DNA of 64,000 nucleotides from MRBY01 sp943371005 (GCA_943371005.1 CALRTB020000017.1:1-64000); one strand, 5' to 3'; positions 33,786 to 43,060 are shown, numbered from the stretch's first letter. The notes: a model not told the origin generated them from the letters alone. Made by a program: numbers and translations.

Positions 33786-35182
33786 GGAACTGGCACAAAA
33801 TCATAGCCAAAGCCTGACCGTTGCCCCGGTTGGACGGTGACCATTTCCAAAGCCTGGTTGCGATCGCCGGAGGGAAGAAATTGGATGGTTTGGGCGGCCC
33901 CCGCTGCGGAAAAATCAGGATTAGCTAGGGCCTGTTGTAAACCTTGACGATCTGCCGTGGGGCTTTGCTGCATCCCGGTCATGAGGGCGATCGCCGCATC
34001 ATAACTCAGGGCCGTGCGCCAGTTCACATCGCCCCCCCACAGGGCGCGGGACACCTGGGGAAAGGTGCCATTGGGATGGTTCAAAATGTGCCAGGGGATT
34101 GCCACCACCATATCCACAGCATCACGCCCCCCAATTTGTAGAGTTTCTGGTTTGTAGAGACTATCTCCGGCAACGATGGGAAGTTGATTTTCATTCACCT
34201 GGATGATCTGGAGCGCTTGATTGAGGGTTGGGGTATCAGTCACGAGGGCGATCGCCGTTGCCCCTTTATTTTTCGCGTCCGTTAATGCTTGGGCACTATT
34301 AAATCCCCCTGGGCTCACATCCACCTCGGCCACCACCGTGCCACCCCGGCTAAAGAGTTCTGTGGTGAGGCTGTCTTTGAGGGAATTACTATAGCCACTG
34401 GCACTATTAAAAAACACCACTACTTGCCGCTGGTTGAGACGCTCCAGGAGATGGTTGGCCAGGGCTGTCCCCGTAAAGCGATCGCTCGGCACTGTCCGAA
34501 AAATATAATCCCCTGCCGTAGAAAGGGACACCGCTGTACTCGTGGGGGAAATCATCACAAGGCCCTGGGCTTCGTAGATTTCGGCTGCCGCCAAACTGGT
34601 ATCACTACTAAAATGACCCACCACCCCTAAAGTGTCCGTTTGATCCGCAAGGGCTTGGGCCACCTCAGCGGCGATCGCCGGATCGCCATCATCGTCAGCA
34701 ATTACCACTAAAAACCCTCGCCCCCCATCGAGGGCTTCCTTCTGGGCCTGGGCCACGCCCCGCAAAATTTCCTTCGCGCCGTTCGTATCCGTATCCACTG
34801 GTAACGAAACTACCACGGCGATCGCCTGGGGATTGGCGGTTTGCTGTTGAATTTTTGCGTTATTCAGATAAATCAGCGTTTCTGGATCGTTGGGGCTCAC
34901 CTGGAGAGACGCTTGAAAAAGCCGAATTGCTTCTGGGAAATTTCCTGCCCCATAAGCGGTAATGCCTTGTTCTTTATCCGGTTGGCGATCGCCTTGGAGC
35001 AACAACCTTTCTCCCCGACTGAGGCGGTTTGCTGTTTCCCCCTGGCCAATCACATCCCCCAAGGACGTCGGTAACTGGAGAGATTGATTTTGATTGAGAA
35101 ACCACCAGCCACCAGCCCCCAGTAATCCTAGGGTAATCACCAAGGCGCCCAATAAGGCCGCCGTATCATTCTTTTTTGCCAT
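33782..35182 (-). CDS. Leu/Ile/Val-type ABC substrate-binding protein with N-terminal helix and TPR segment
   Basis: A 466-residue protein. One N-terminal membrane helix (about residues 8-27) is not followed by a signal-peptidase or lipobox site, so it is probably a membrane anchor. Then come a TPR-like pair (EQGITAYGAGNFPEAIRLFQASLQ, about 70-105) and a type I periplasmic binding domain (about 115-460) with IAVVVSLPVDTD, VVGHFSSDTSLAAA and VMISPTSTAV. Such domains bind branched-chain amino acids or amides (LivJ/UrtA class); no ABC permease is near. The combination of TPR with binding domain points to a sensor or scaffold role rather than transport (inference). Confidence 0.8.
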   Translation of the reverse strand: MAKKNDTAALLGALVITLGLLGAGGWWFLNQNQSLQLPTSLGDVIGQGETANRLSRGERLLLQGDRQPDKEQGITAYGAGNFPEAIRLFQASLQVSPNDPETLIYLNNAKIQQQTANPQAIAVVVSLPVDTDTNGAKEILRGVAQAQKEALDGGRGFLVVIADDDGDPAIAAEVAQALADQTDTLGVVGHFSSDTSLAAAEIYEAQGLVMISPTSTAVSLSTAGDYIFRTVPSDRFTGTALANHLLERLNQRQVVVFFNSASGYSNSLKDSLTTELFSRGGTVVAEVDVSPGGFNSAQALTDAKNKGATAIALVTDTPTLNQALQIIQVNENQLPIVAGDSLYKPETLQIGGRDAVDMVVAIPWHILNHPNGTFPQVSRALWGGDVNWRTALSYDAAIALMTGMQQSPTADRQGLQQALANPDFSAAGAAQTIQFLPSGDRNQALEMVTVQPGQRSGFGYDFVPVP

Positions 35183-35325
35183 GGCTTTTTCTCTCCTCTA
35201 CTACCGAATGCCTCTACTGTGATTGTGCCGAAAAATTCACTTCAAAATTCACTTCACTTCCAAGTGACAGGTAAATTTATTCATCGCAGCTTCTAGCAAT
35301 TCCTCCCTAGGCCACCGTAGATCGA

Positions 35326-35826
35326 TCAGCGAGGGAGTTCATCGATTGGCAGAGTTATTTCTACCTCACCATGCTGCCCCAGGCAACTACAGGTCTTATT
35401 TCCAGAAGTTTGTGGCGACATACTGCTCGCTACGTAGCCTAAAGCACCACAATATTCACCGCAGAGCTGTCCAGCAGACTTTGGCCCAAGGTTGCCAATG
35501 CTCAACTGATGCAGTAGGACGAGGATAATCGGCAGCATTGTGGCTCCCAGTGATATCCAAAGATGCCTTAAATTAAACCTTGGTTCAATCTCTAACTGCT
35601 TACCAATAAGATAACCAGCTACGATGGCACCCATCCATAATCCGGAGAAGACAATCAGGATCAAAATTGACATTAATGGATCTAACCATGTCGGCCATGT
35701 CCCATCGCCAAAGACGTACAGCCAGAGCGTCCCAAACACAATGGCAAACACAATCATCGTGATCAAGAAAGCGATAGTTAGACCAGGAAGCATGAATAGC
35801 AGTGAGTAGATATAGCGCTTTTTCAT
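35326..35826 (-). CDS. hypothetical membrane protein with cysteine-rich tail
   Basis: A 166-residue protein starting MKKRYIYSLLFML, with about three membrane helices (near residues 7-37, 50-73 and 88-108) and a hydrophilic tail with four Cys in close pairs (CGEYC, CSC). I recognise no family. The gene lacks HIP1 sites and lies in a HIP1-free stretch (about 35000-36500) with fewer GC-rich codons than its neighbours, a possible sign of acquisition. ATG 35826 precedes an AT-rich region and no ribosome site stands out. Confidence 0.6.
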   Translation of the reverse strand: MKKRYIYSLLFMLPGLTIAFLITMIVFAIVFGTLWLYVFGDGTWPTWLDPLMSILILIVFSGLWMGAIVAGYLIGKQLEIEPRFNLRHLWISLGATMLPIILVLLHQLSIGNLGPKSAGQLCGEYCGALGYVASSMSPQTSGNKTCSCLGQHGEVEITLPIDELPR

Positions 35827-36105
35827 AAAAATAAATTGTTGTCAAACATCAATTACCGAAGCTACGGTACCGTTGTAGAAAAATTTGGCTATCCTTCGTG
35901 ACGCACTCCCTTACTCAATTCTTTAGGGTTTAAAAGTTAACTCATGCGATCATGCTACCTCGATGGCGATTGAAAGCAGCAAAGCTGAAACTTTCACTTA
36001 TGTCATTGATTAGGAGCATCTACCTATGATCCCGCCGGGATAGGTTTTATACTGGATAGGACATAAAAATTCCAAGTCAAAAAACTGCGAGGTATTACAA
36101 CACCA

Positions 36106-36468
36106 GTGTTTGTCCTCTCCGGCTATGAATATTTCCTAGGCTTTCTCATCGTCAGTAGCCTAGTCCCGATCCTTGCCCTCACCGCATCGAAACTACTGCG
36201 TCCTAAAGGGGGCGGGCCTGAACGTAAAACCACCTACGAATCAGGGATGGAACCCATCGGCGGCGCGTGGATTCAATTTAATATCCGCTACTATATGTTC
36301 GCCTTGGTGTTCGTTGTCTTCGACGTGGAAACCGTTTTCCTTTACCCATGGGCGGTGGCCTTTAACCAACTCGGCCTCCTTGCCTTTGTTGAAGCCCTCA
36401 TTTTTATCGCAATCCTCGTGATTGCCCTTGTGTACGCCTGGAGAAAAGGAGCCCTTGAATGGTCATGA
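36106..36468 (+). CDS. ndhC: NAD(P)H-quinone oxidoreductase subunit 3
   Basis: A 120-residue membrane subunit of the cyanobacterial NDH-1 complex, which takes electrons from ferredoxin into plastoquinone for respiration and cyclic flow. Three helices are visible, with the quinone-site loop KTTYESGMEPIGGAWIQF between helices one and two and VFDVETVFLYPWAV in helix two. The start is GTG at 36106, the only one giving the standard N-terminus (FVLSGYEYFLGF); GAGG lies some 14 bases upstream. First gene of ndhCKJ, overlapping ndhK by ten bases. Confidence 0.95.
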   Translation: MFVLSGYEYFLGFLIVSSLVPILALTASKLLRPKGGGPERKTTYESGMEPIGGAWIQFNIRYYMFALVFVVFDVETVFLYPWAVAFNQLGLLAFVEALIFIAILVIALVYAWRKGALEWS

Positions 36469-37190
36469 ATCCGACATCCTTTGAACAACAGCAAACCGAA
36501 AAACTGCTCAACCCCATGGGGCGATCGCAGGTCACCCAAGATCTCTCGGAGAATGTCATCCTCACCACCGTTGATGACCTCTACAACTGGGCGCGCCTAT
36601 CTAGCCTATGGCCGCTCCTGTACGGGACAGCCTGCTGTTTTATCGAATTTGCCGCCCTCCTTGGCTCCCGCTTTGACTTTGACCGCTTTGGCCTAGTGCC
36701 CCGTTCTAGCCCTCGCCAGGCCGATCTGATTCTGGTCGCTGGCACCGTCACCATGAAAATGGCTCCGGCCTTGGTTCGTCTCTACGAAGAAATGCCTGAA
36801 CCGAAATATGTAATCGCCATGGGCGCTTGCACCATTACCGGCGGGATGTTTAGTAGCGACTCTACCACCGCTGTCCGGGGCGTGGATAAGCTAATTCCGG
36901 TGGATCTATACATTCCCGGTTGCCCCCCCAGACCCGAAGCCATTATTGATGCCATTATCAAATTGCGCAAAAAAGTTTCTAACGAAACGATGCAAGAGCG
37001 TTCCTTAAAAACGGAACAGACCCACCGCTACTACAGCACCGCCCACAGCATGAAAGTAGTAGAGCCAATTCTCACCGGGAAATATCTGGGCATGGATACC
37101 TGGAATAACCCCCCGAAAGAACTCACCGAAGCAATGGGAATGCCTGTTCCCCCTGCACTGCTGACCGCGAAACAAAGAGAGGAGGCCTAA
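36459..37190 (+). CDS. ndhK: NAD(P)H-quinone oxidoreductase subunit K
   Basis: A 243-residue peripheral-arm subunit (PSST/NuoB) carrying cluster N2. The ligands are two adjacent Cys in GTACCFIEFAA, then Cys in MGACTITGGMF and in PGCPPRPEA. ATG 36459 has AGGAG seven bases upstream; ATG 36465, which overlaps the ndhC stop as ATGA, is an alternative. Co-translated with ndhC and followed three bases later by ndhJ. Confidence 0.95.
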   Translation: MVMNPTSFEQQQTEKLLNPMGRSQVTQDLSENVILTTVDDLYNWARLSSLWPLLYGTACCFIEFAALLGSRFDFDRFGLVPRSSPRQADLILVAGTVTMKMAPALVRLYEEMPEPKYVIAMGACTITGGMFSSDSTTAVRGVDKLIPVDLYIPGCPPRPEAIIDAIIKLRKKVSNETMQERSLKTEQTHRYYSTAHSMKVVEPILTGKYLGMDTWNNPPKELTEAMGMPVPPALLTAKQREEA

Positions 37191-37193
37191 GCG

Positions 37194-37718
37194 ATGGCAG
37201 AAGAAAATCAAAATCCTACCCCCGAAGAAGCCGCCATTGTCGAGGCGGGTGCTGTCTCCCAGTTGTTGACAGAAAATGGTTTTAGCCACGAATCTTTAGA
37301 GCGGGACCACTCCGGTATCGAAATCATTAAAGTAGATGCTGATTTACTAATTCCCCTCTGTACGGCCCTCTACGCCTTTGGGTTTAATTATCTCCAATGT
37401 CAAGGTGCCTATGATTTGGGGCCAGGCAAAGAATTGGTCAGTTTCTACCACTTGCTGAAGGTCGGGGACAATGTGACCGACCCCGAAGAAGTCCGCGTCA
37501 AGGTATTTCTACCGCGAGAAAATCCGGTGGTGCCTTCGGTGTATTGGATTTGGAAAGGGGCCGACTGGCAAGAGCGCGAAAGCTACGACATGTACGGCAT
37601 TGTCTACGAAGGACACCCCAACCTCAAGCGGATTTTGATGCCGGAAGATTGGATCGGCTGGCCGCTGCGGAAAGACTATGTTTCCCCTGATTTTTACGAA
37701 CTCCAGGACGCTTACTAA
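37194..37718 (+). CDS. ndhJ: NAD(P)H-quinone oxidoreductase subunit J
   Basis: A 174-residue peripheral-arm subunit (30 kDa/NuoC type) of NDH-1. The family signature is ERESYDMYGIVYEGHPNLKRILMPEDW in two blocks near residues 126-150, with the C-terminal PLRKDYVSPDFYELQDAY. An acidic N-terminal extension precedes. Start ATG 37194 lies three bases after the ndhK stop, with GAGAGGAGG upstream. Last gene of the operon; a strong terminator follows. Confidence 0.95.
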   Translation: MAEENQNPTPEEAAIVEAGAVSQLLTENGFSHESLERDHSGIEIIKVDADLLIPLCTALYAFGFNYLQCQGAYDLGPGKELVSFYHLLKVGDNVTDPEEVRVKVFLPRENPVVPSVYWIWKGADWQERESYDMYGIVYEGHPNLKRILMPEDWIGWPLRKDYVSPDFYELQDAY

Positions 37719-37758
37719 GGTCTACCACACAGTATTTACGGCTTGGAATTTATTGCGG

Positions 37759-37784
37759 CACCTCCTCGATGGGGGTGTTTTTTT
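37759..37784 (+). terminator. terminator of ndhCKJ
   Basis: CACCTCC (37759-37765) and GGGGGTG (37771-37777) form a hairpin with a five-base loop and one G-T pair, followed by seven T. Confidence 0.88.
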
Positions 37785-37882
37785 ATGCTGTCCCTTGAGG
37801 GGGAATACAACATTTTCTGAACTTTTGGGTCAATGGCTCAGCGGCATTGCATATTGAAGTAAGATTCCTGAGAATTATAAGT

Positions 37883-38812
37883 ATGGCAATGGGTATCAAA
37901 AAGGCGATCGCCACTTTTTTTATTAGCACAACACTTTCCTCCCTAGGCTTCAGTAGCGGTGCCCAGGCCGAAGTCGCAACCCTAGAATTTGATTACGAAA
38001 CCCCCGATCACTCTGGAACCATTACCAGTCAGGGAGTAACCGCCAATCTTAGTTACGCCGAGCAAACCAATCCAGAAGGTTGGAGCAACTATGTCCCGAC
38101 TTTGACTATTCAGGCAGACGAGCAAGAGGTTTTACGGCTGACAGAGGATAGTTCCTTTATGATGTACAGCCTAGTGCAAATTGCGGAGATGGATCCCACC
38201 AATAACTTCCCGGAGGTGATTTTTTCCCAATATTCTGGGGGTGCCCATTGCTGTGCCATGGTCAAAATCTTTACCCAAAACCTCGGCAACAATACCTGGG
38301 AAGTGGTCGATGTAGGGGCCTTTGATGGTGGGCCAATTCCCGTCGAAGATCCCGATGGTAATGGTATTTATGAGTACGTTACCAGCGATAATCGTTTTCT
38401 CTATCGCTATAGCAGCTATGCTGGCAGTTTTCCGCCCGTGCAAGTTTGGCAGTTAGACGGTTTAACCTTACAGGATGTGTCCCAAGAAAAACGGTTTCAT
38501 CCCCTCCACCGGGAACGACTCCAAGCCATGTGGGCCGCGATTCAAAATGCAGAAACAGAAGGCTATGAAGTAAATGGGATGCTTGCGGGCTATGTGGCGA
38601 CAAAGGCAATCCTCGGTGAAACCCAAGCAGGCTGGAATTTAATGCTCAATCGTTACGACAGAACCAGTGACTGGGGCCTCGAAGAATGCCGGGGCAATTT
38701 TGATGATCAGGGCAATTGTGAAGGGGGCTTGTTGACCTACGATTCTTTCCCCGCCGCCCTCGAAGCATTTTTAGAAAAAGCGAATTATTTAACCGCAGGG
38801 GAAATCAAATAA
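37883..38812 (+). CDS. secreted hypothetical protein
   Basis: A 309-residue protein with a signal peptide (MAMGIKKAIATFFISTTLSS..., cleavage after AQA, about residue 31). The mature protein is acidic, with a beta-rich N-terminal half (ATLEFDYETPDHSGTITSQG; SQYSGGAHCCAMVKIFTQ; a DPDGNGIYEYV stretch that resembles an FG-GAP/calcium loop). The C-terminal helical part contains EECRGNFDDQGNC. I know no family for it. ATG 37883 is preferred over a TTG 36 bases upstream. It stands alone, after the ndh terminator. Confidence 0.7.
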   Translation: MAMGIKKAIATFFISTTLSSLGFSSGAQAEVATLEFDYETPDHSGTITSQGVTANLSYAEQTNPEGWSNYVPTLTIQADEQEVLRLTEDSSFMMYSLVQIAEMDPTNNFPEVIFSQYSGGAHCCAMVKIFTQNLGNNTWEVVDVGAFDGGPIPVEDPDGNGIYEYVTSDNRFLYRYSSYAGSFPPVQVWQLDGLTLQDVSQEKRFHPLHRERLQAMWAAIQNAETEGYEVNGMLAGYVATKAILGETQAGWNLMLNRYDRTSDWGLEECRGNFDDQGNCEGGLLTYDSFPAALEAFLEKANYLTAGEIK

Positions 38813-38827
38813 CTTTCTAGACAAATC

Positions 38828-39313
38828 TCACGGTAAATATTTAATGTAGGCGAGATCGCAGCGGGCGGTTTCGACATCGGTGATCGGTTGATAGCCTTGG
38901 CTTTCGTAAAGTTGGACAGCTTCTTTGAGGACAGTGACGGTTTCGATCCAGATTTCTTTAAAGCCCCGATTGGCGATCGCCTTTTCGAGTTCTGCTAGGA
39001 GATATTTCCCTAAGCCCTGGCCCCGCACTTCAGGCAGAAGATACATTTTGCGGATTTCGACGGCCTTATTGCCTTTTGGTATGGGGTAGTAGGCGGCGGT
39101 ACCAACGATTTTTCCGGCCTGCTCGATGACCCAAAATTCACCGCTCTGCTGCCAATAATATTGCTCGATCTGAAATAATTCCTGGTCGGCCCCTTCCGGT
39201 TCCCAGGGTAAACCGTATTCCTTTAAAACCTGTTCGATGACTCTGGCGGCGGTGTGGCGATCGCCATTTTGCCAATCCCGTACCCAAAATTTATCTCGCC
39301 AAACTTGATCCAT
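38828..39313 (-). CDS. GNAT family N-acetyltransferase
   Basis: A 161-residue acetyltransferase. The acetyl-CoA pyrophosphate-binding motif A is visible as IRKMYLLPEVRGQGLGKYLL (about residues 87-106), with the typical strand VGTAAYYPIPKG before it and IETVTVLKEAVQLYESQGYQ after it. Substrate not deducible. Convergent with the secreted-protein gene, 15 bases apart. Confidence 0.85.
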   Translation of the reverse strand: MDQVWRDKFWVRDWQNGDRHTAARVIEQVLKEYGLPWEPEGADQELFQIEQYYWQQSGEFWVIEQAGKIVGTAAYYPIPKGNKAVEIRKMYLLPEVRGQGLGKYLLAELEKAIANRGFKEIWIETVTVLKEAVQLYESQGYQPITDVETARCDLAYIKYLP

Positions 39314-39372
39314 GGTGCTGAGCCGTAACCTGAAGCGAAGTCACATTATGCCATGGTTTTTTGCCCTGGAGC

Positions 39373-40002
39373 TTAATAATCGCGGCCCCGATATTTACGG
39401 GTTTTGGGTGTGGGGGCTTCTGGTGGTGGTGGCGCGACGGCTGGTGTGGGCGGTTTTAACTCAGTTGTGCTTGGGGGGGTGACGGTGGGGACAACAGGGG
39501 GAGCAACGGGAAAGTCTTGACCCGCTTCTAGCTCCCGTTTAAGTTCCATAATGCAGGTGACGAGGGTGTTGTTGACAATGTTGATATTTCCCAGCACCTT
39601 GGCGACGGTTTTAAGGCCACTGACCGCTTCAATGGCAATGCTATTGAGATCAAATTGGGGTAAAAGATCCGCCGCCCCGTTGGCGATCGCCGCTTCTCGA
39701 TCGGCTGGGGCTACCTTACGGGTCTGGGCAGAAATTAAAATCACCGGAATTGCTTGCTCAAATCCTTGCATCCACTGGCAAAATTTTGCTGTATCAAAGC
39801 TCGGTAGTTGTTGCTCTAATAAAACCAAGTTGGGTAGGGGTTGTTGGGCCGCCGCTAAATCCATGAGCTCTCCCCGCAGATCAACGCTAAAGGGCAAGAT
39901 CGCAGACTGTATTCCTTGGGAGTGGAGGATTTTTTCCCAAATGTGCCCCTGCAACTCCGCTTGATGGAGAATCACGATCTTATCGGCAATGTTCATCAGC
40001 AT
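39373..40002 (-). CDS. degenerate receiver-domain protein with Pro-rich tail
   Basis: A 209-residue protein. Residues ~6-125 follow the receiver fold, but the acidic pair is missing (VILHQAE), the phospho-acceptor is Glu63 (LVLLEQQLP where LVLLD is usual) and the conserved Lys is absent (DLLPQFD). It therefore cannot be phosphorylated in the usual way. A helix (about 130-160) precedes a Pro/Thr-rich linker and a C-terminal tail RKYRGRDY. Short YRG-containing motifs recur in cyanobacterial proteins (for example DUF4278), but no role is assigned. It lies alone, facing away from amt. Confidence 0.65.
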   Translation of the reverse strand: MLMNIADKIVILHQAELQGHIWEKILHSQGIQSAILPFSVDLRGELMDLAAAQQPLPNLVLLEQQLPSFDTAKFCQWMQGFEQAIPVILISAQTRKVAPADREAAIANGAADLLPQFDLNSIAIEAVSGLKTVAKVLGNINIVNNTLVTCIMELKRELEAGQDFPVAPPVVPTVTPPSTTELKPPTPAVAPPPPEAPTPKTRKYRGRDY

Positions 40003-40130
40003 TGGTCTTTATGAATAATCCATAGGGGTGTTCGGAGGGGCGATCGCCATCGGGCAGGCACCCAAGGAATGCAATAGACACGACTCAACGACCGCTTAGG
40101 GCTTGATGGGTGGAGATATCCCCTGGGGAG

Positions 40131-40144
40131 GTACGACTAATTAA
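40131..40144 (+). promoter_or_regulatory. weak NtcA-like site upstream of the ammonium transporter gene
   Basis: GTA-N8-TAA at 40131-40144 differs by one base from the NtcA consensus GTA-N8-TAC. Ammonium transporters are classical NtcA targets, but no -10 element stands at the usual 22-base distance, so the match may be chance. Confidence 0.25.
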
Positions 40145-40301
40145 AAAATATATCCCTGAGTCCAAAGTTCATCTTAAGGAGTATAAATTTTTTTCTTAGT
40201 GACGAAAGCTACATTTTGCGCGGCTTTAATGACGTAACACAAGATTATTACGACAACATACCAATAGACCATGGTTATGGGTTCTTCATCTTTATTTTGC
40301 T

Positions 40302-41756
40302 ATGACATTTTCATTTGATTCGTGGTTACGGGGGCCTTTCCCTGAGCTTGGATACCAATTTCGCCGCAAGGGCCGCTTATTGCTTTTGGCCTGTGTGTTA
40401 CCGCTTCTGTGGCAGGGAGTGGCGATCGCCCAGGGTAGCGTTGGTGAAATTCCACCGGCGGTTCAGGTCACCCTAGATACCCTCTGGGTTATTTTCGCGG
40501 CACTGCTCGTGTTCTTTATGAATGCGGGGTTTGCGATGTTAGAAAGCGGCTTTTGTCGCGCGAAAAATACCGTCAATATTTTGGCGAAAAACCTGATTGT
40601 ATTCGCCCTTTCGAGTCTCGCTTTTTGGGCCATAGGCTTTGCTCTGATGTTTGGGGACGGTAATGCAGTCTTGGGCTGGAATGGCTTTTTCCTCACTGGG
40701 GCAGATAATAGTCCCCTTACAGGTTCTGCCTACAGTGGCATTTTCTCCTCCCTGAGCTGGGCGGGGATTCCCCTTTTCACTAAATTCTTCTTCCAGTTAG
40801 CCTTTGCGGGAACGGCGGCCACCATCGTTTCCGGGGCAGTGGCGGAACGGATTAAGTTTGCGTCTTTCGTTATCTTTAGCCTGTTCTTGGTGGGATTTTC
40901 CTATGCCATCACTGGCCACTGGGTCTGGGGGGGCGGTTGGTTAGCGACCCTCGGTTTCTACGATTTTGCCGGATCGACGGTGGTGCATTCGGTGGGGGGT
41001 TGGGCTGCTTTGATGGGGGTGATCCTTTTGGGGCCGCGCCTCGAAAAATTTGCAGGCGATCGCATCAATGCCATTCCTGGCCACAACATGAGTACCGCCA
41101 CTTTAGGGGGATTAATTCTCTGGTTGGGCTGGTTTGGGTTTAACCCAGGTTCGACGATGGCGGCAGATCCCGATGCCATTAGTCACATCATCGTCACCAC
41201 AAATATGGCTGCTGCTGCCGGGGCGATCGCCGCGACCATTACCTCCTGGATTCAATTTGGTAAACCGGATCTCTCGATGATCATTAACGGTGTCCTGGCT
41301 GGGCTAGTGGGCATTACCGCCGCCTGCGCCTATGTGAATGTCCCTTCCGCCATTGTGATCGGGGCGATCGCCGGGGTAATCGTGGTTTTTTCAGTGCTGA
41401 CCTTCGAGAGTTTACGCTTCGATGACCCCGTAGGAGCCTTATCGGTGCATCTCGTCTGTGGGATCTGGGGCACCCTGGCTGTGGGTCTCTTTAGCGTTGG
41501 CGGTGATATTTACCCTTGGTATGCCGCCGATGCTGGCCCCAGTGCCGGCTTACTATTTGGGGGTGGTGTTGCCCAACTGCTCAGTCAATTTATCGGCATT
41601 GTCGTAGTGGGGATGTTTACCGCTGGCTTTAGCTTCGCCATCTGGTTAGTTCTCGAACTTGGTATGGGTCTCCGGGTGAGCAAAGAAGAAGAACTAGAGG
41701 GCCTCGACATTGGCGAACATGGTATGGAAGCGTACCACCGCTTCTTCCGGGAGTAA
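40302..41756 (+). CDS. amt1: ammonium transporter
   Basis: A 484-residue Amt/MEP/Rh channel. An N-terminal signal-like segment (about 22-44, LLLLACVLPLLWQGVAIAQ) precedes eleven membrane helices. Family motifs include FVFFMNAGFAMLESGFCRAKN-like sequence (about 70-90), the signature DFAGSTVVHSVGGWAALMG with the first pore His, and HLVCGIWGTLAVGLF with the second His. It moves ammonium (as NH3/NH4+) into the cell. The C-terminal tail LGMGLRVSKEEELEGLDIGEHGMEAY is the GlnB/GlnK-interacting region. ATG 40302; two terminators follow. Confidence 0.95.
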   Translation: MTFSFDSWLRGPFPELGYQFRRKGRLLLLACVLPLLWQGVAIAQGSVGEIPPAVQVTLDTLWVIFAALLVFFMNAGFAMLESGFCRAKNTVNILAKNLIVFALSSLAFWAIGFALMFGDGNAVLGWNGFFLTGADNSPLTGSAYSGIFSSLSWAGIPLFTKFFFQLAFAGTAATIVSGAVAERIKFASFVIFSLFLVGFSYAITGHWVWGGGWLATLGFYDFAGSTVVHSVGGWAALMGVILLGPRLEKFAGDRINAIPGHNMSTATLGGLILWLGWFGFNPGSTMAADPDAISHIIVTTNMAAAAGAIAATITSWIQFGKPDLSMIINGVLAGLVGITAACAYVNVPSAIVIGAIAGVIVVFSVLTFESLRFDDPVGALSVHLVCGIWGTLAVGLFSVGGDIYPWYAADAGPSAGLLFGGGVAQLLSQFIGIVVVGMFTAGFSFAIWLVLELGMGLRVSKEEELEGLDIGEHGMEAYHRFFRE

Positions 41757-41848
41757 TCTCAGCACCTCCTTTCCTTAGGGATTTACCCTCTGCCTTCGGC
41801 ACCTCCCTCTAGGGAGAATCTTAGGAGGCTCTCTAGCATAACCAACAA

Positions 41849-41875
41849 AATCTCCTTTAGAGGGGATTTTTTTTT
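41849..41875 (+). terminator. terminator of amt1
   Basis: AATCTCC (41849-41855) pairs with GGGGATT (41862-41868), followed by a run of T to 41875. Confidence 0.85.
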
Positions 41876-41879
41876 GCAT

Positions 41880-41903
41880 AAAAAACACCCTAGGTTTTAG
41901 GGT
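41880..41903 (-). terminator. terminator of desA
   Basis: CACCCTA (minus strand, 41903-41897) pairs with TAGGGTG (41891-41885), five-base loop, followed by five T. It sits back to back with the amt1 terminator. Confidence 0.8.
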
Positions 41904-41963
41904 GCAGAAACAAAAGCTCAGTCGGCAATATTTTCGTTTTTTAAAAAATTGTTTTACTGAAAA

Positions 41964-43007
41964 TTAGCGTTTTTGATGTTGCGCAAAGGAAATGTAATTG
42001 TGCTCAGCGTCGTAGAGGTGACATTGCTCGGTGATTGCTTTCATCAACTCCCAAGAAAATTTGGTTTCGTAGAGATATTCGCCCCAATTTGCCTTGATAC
42101 TGGCGTAGGCTTTGCGGAGATTATAGGAGGGAATGCCAGTGGAAAGATGGTGAGGCACATGGACATTAATGTCGTGGCAAAGGACTTCGACCCACTTGGG
42201 ATAGTCACAGTGGACAGTCCCAGAGAGTTGGGCGATCGCCTCATTCCATTTGTCCCGGTAGCTAAAGGGAATTTCCGGTACAGTGTGGTGCACGAGGGTG
42301 AAGGTGCTCATCCAAAAATGGTAGCCAAGCCAGGGCATCAGCCAGAATTTCACAACGCCCCAAACACCGAGGGTGTAGAACATCACCGGAAAGGCGATCG
42401 CCCCAGCGATAATCACAAATAAGGCCGAAAAGCGCACCTGTTCCCGTTGTTTTCCTTCAAAGGCGAACCAATTGAAGTGGAGTTTCAGTTGGTGGATGAC
42501 CGAAGCAGTCCACCACAGTTTGCCCCGGATCGCTCGATAGACAGCTTTGATAAAAGCTGGGCATTCATCATAGAGCTCAGGGGTAAAGGGTGCCCAGGCA
42601 TTGTCCTCATCCATGTTGTTGGTGTAGCGGTGGTGATGGTTGTGGAGAATGCGCCAGGCATGGAAAGGATAGATGAGGGGTAAAAAGGCAAGGTGGCCGA
42701 CTAAATTATTGACCCAATTTTTGCGGGAAAAGGAGCGGTGCCCACAATCATGGCCAATCACAAAAAAACCCGTTAGGGCGGTTCCAGTTAAAAACCAAAC
42801 GGGTAACAGTAAATACCAAGGGGCGATCGCCAAGAGGGCATAACAACCCACCACCGCCGCCACACTTAACAGCACCCTAGACCAAGCTTTTAGCGGATTT
42901 ATTTCGTAGACGGAACGGGGCAATGTATCGAGAATATCCCGTAGCCGTAGATTTGGATGCTTTTCTAAAAGAGTTGTGGCACTAGGGCGCACAGTAACTG
43001 ATGTCAT
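41964..43007 (-). CDS. desA: acyl-lipid delta-12 desaturase
   Basis: A 347-residue membrane di-iron desaturase that introduces the second double bond (delta-12) in membrane-lipid C18 chains, using ferredoxin; it underlies cold acclimation. The three His boxes are HDCGH (86-90), HNHHH (122-126) and HVPHH (283-287). Sequence around them (GTALTGFFVIGHDCGHRSF; GTVHCDYPKWVEVLCHDINVH in parts) matches cyanobacterial DesA rather than DesB or DesC. Start ATG 43007; the divergent small membrane gene begins 53 bases away. Confidence 0.9.
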   Translation of the reverse strand: MTSVTVRPSATTLLEKHPNLRLRDILDTLPRSVYEINPLKAWSRVLLSVAAVVGCYALLAIAPWYLLLPVWFLTGTALTGFFVIGHDCGHRSFSRKNWVNNLVGHLAFLPLIYPFHAWRILHNHHHRYTNNMDEDNAWAPFTPELYDECPAFIKAVYRAIRGKLWWTASVIHQLKLHFNWFAFEGKQREQVRFSALFVIIAGAIAFPVMFYTLGVWGVVKFWLMPWLGYHFWMSTFTLVHHTVPEIPFSYRDKWNEAIAQLSGTVHCDYPKWVEVLCHDINVHVPHHLSTGIPSYNLRKAYASIKANWGEYLYETKFSWELMKAITEQCHLYDAEHNYISFAQHQKR

Positions 43008-43060
43008 TGATATTGTTTGCGAAATGTAACATGGTTTCTAAAGGTTATACCACGATCACT

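Noticed and set aside
40251..40280. GTA...TAC pair in GTAACACAAGATTATTAC upstream of amt1 as an NtcA site
   Set aside because: The spacing is 12 bases, not the required 8.
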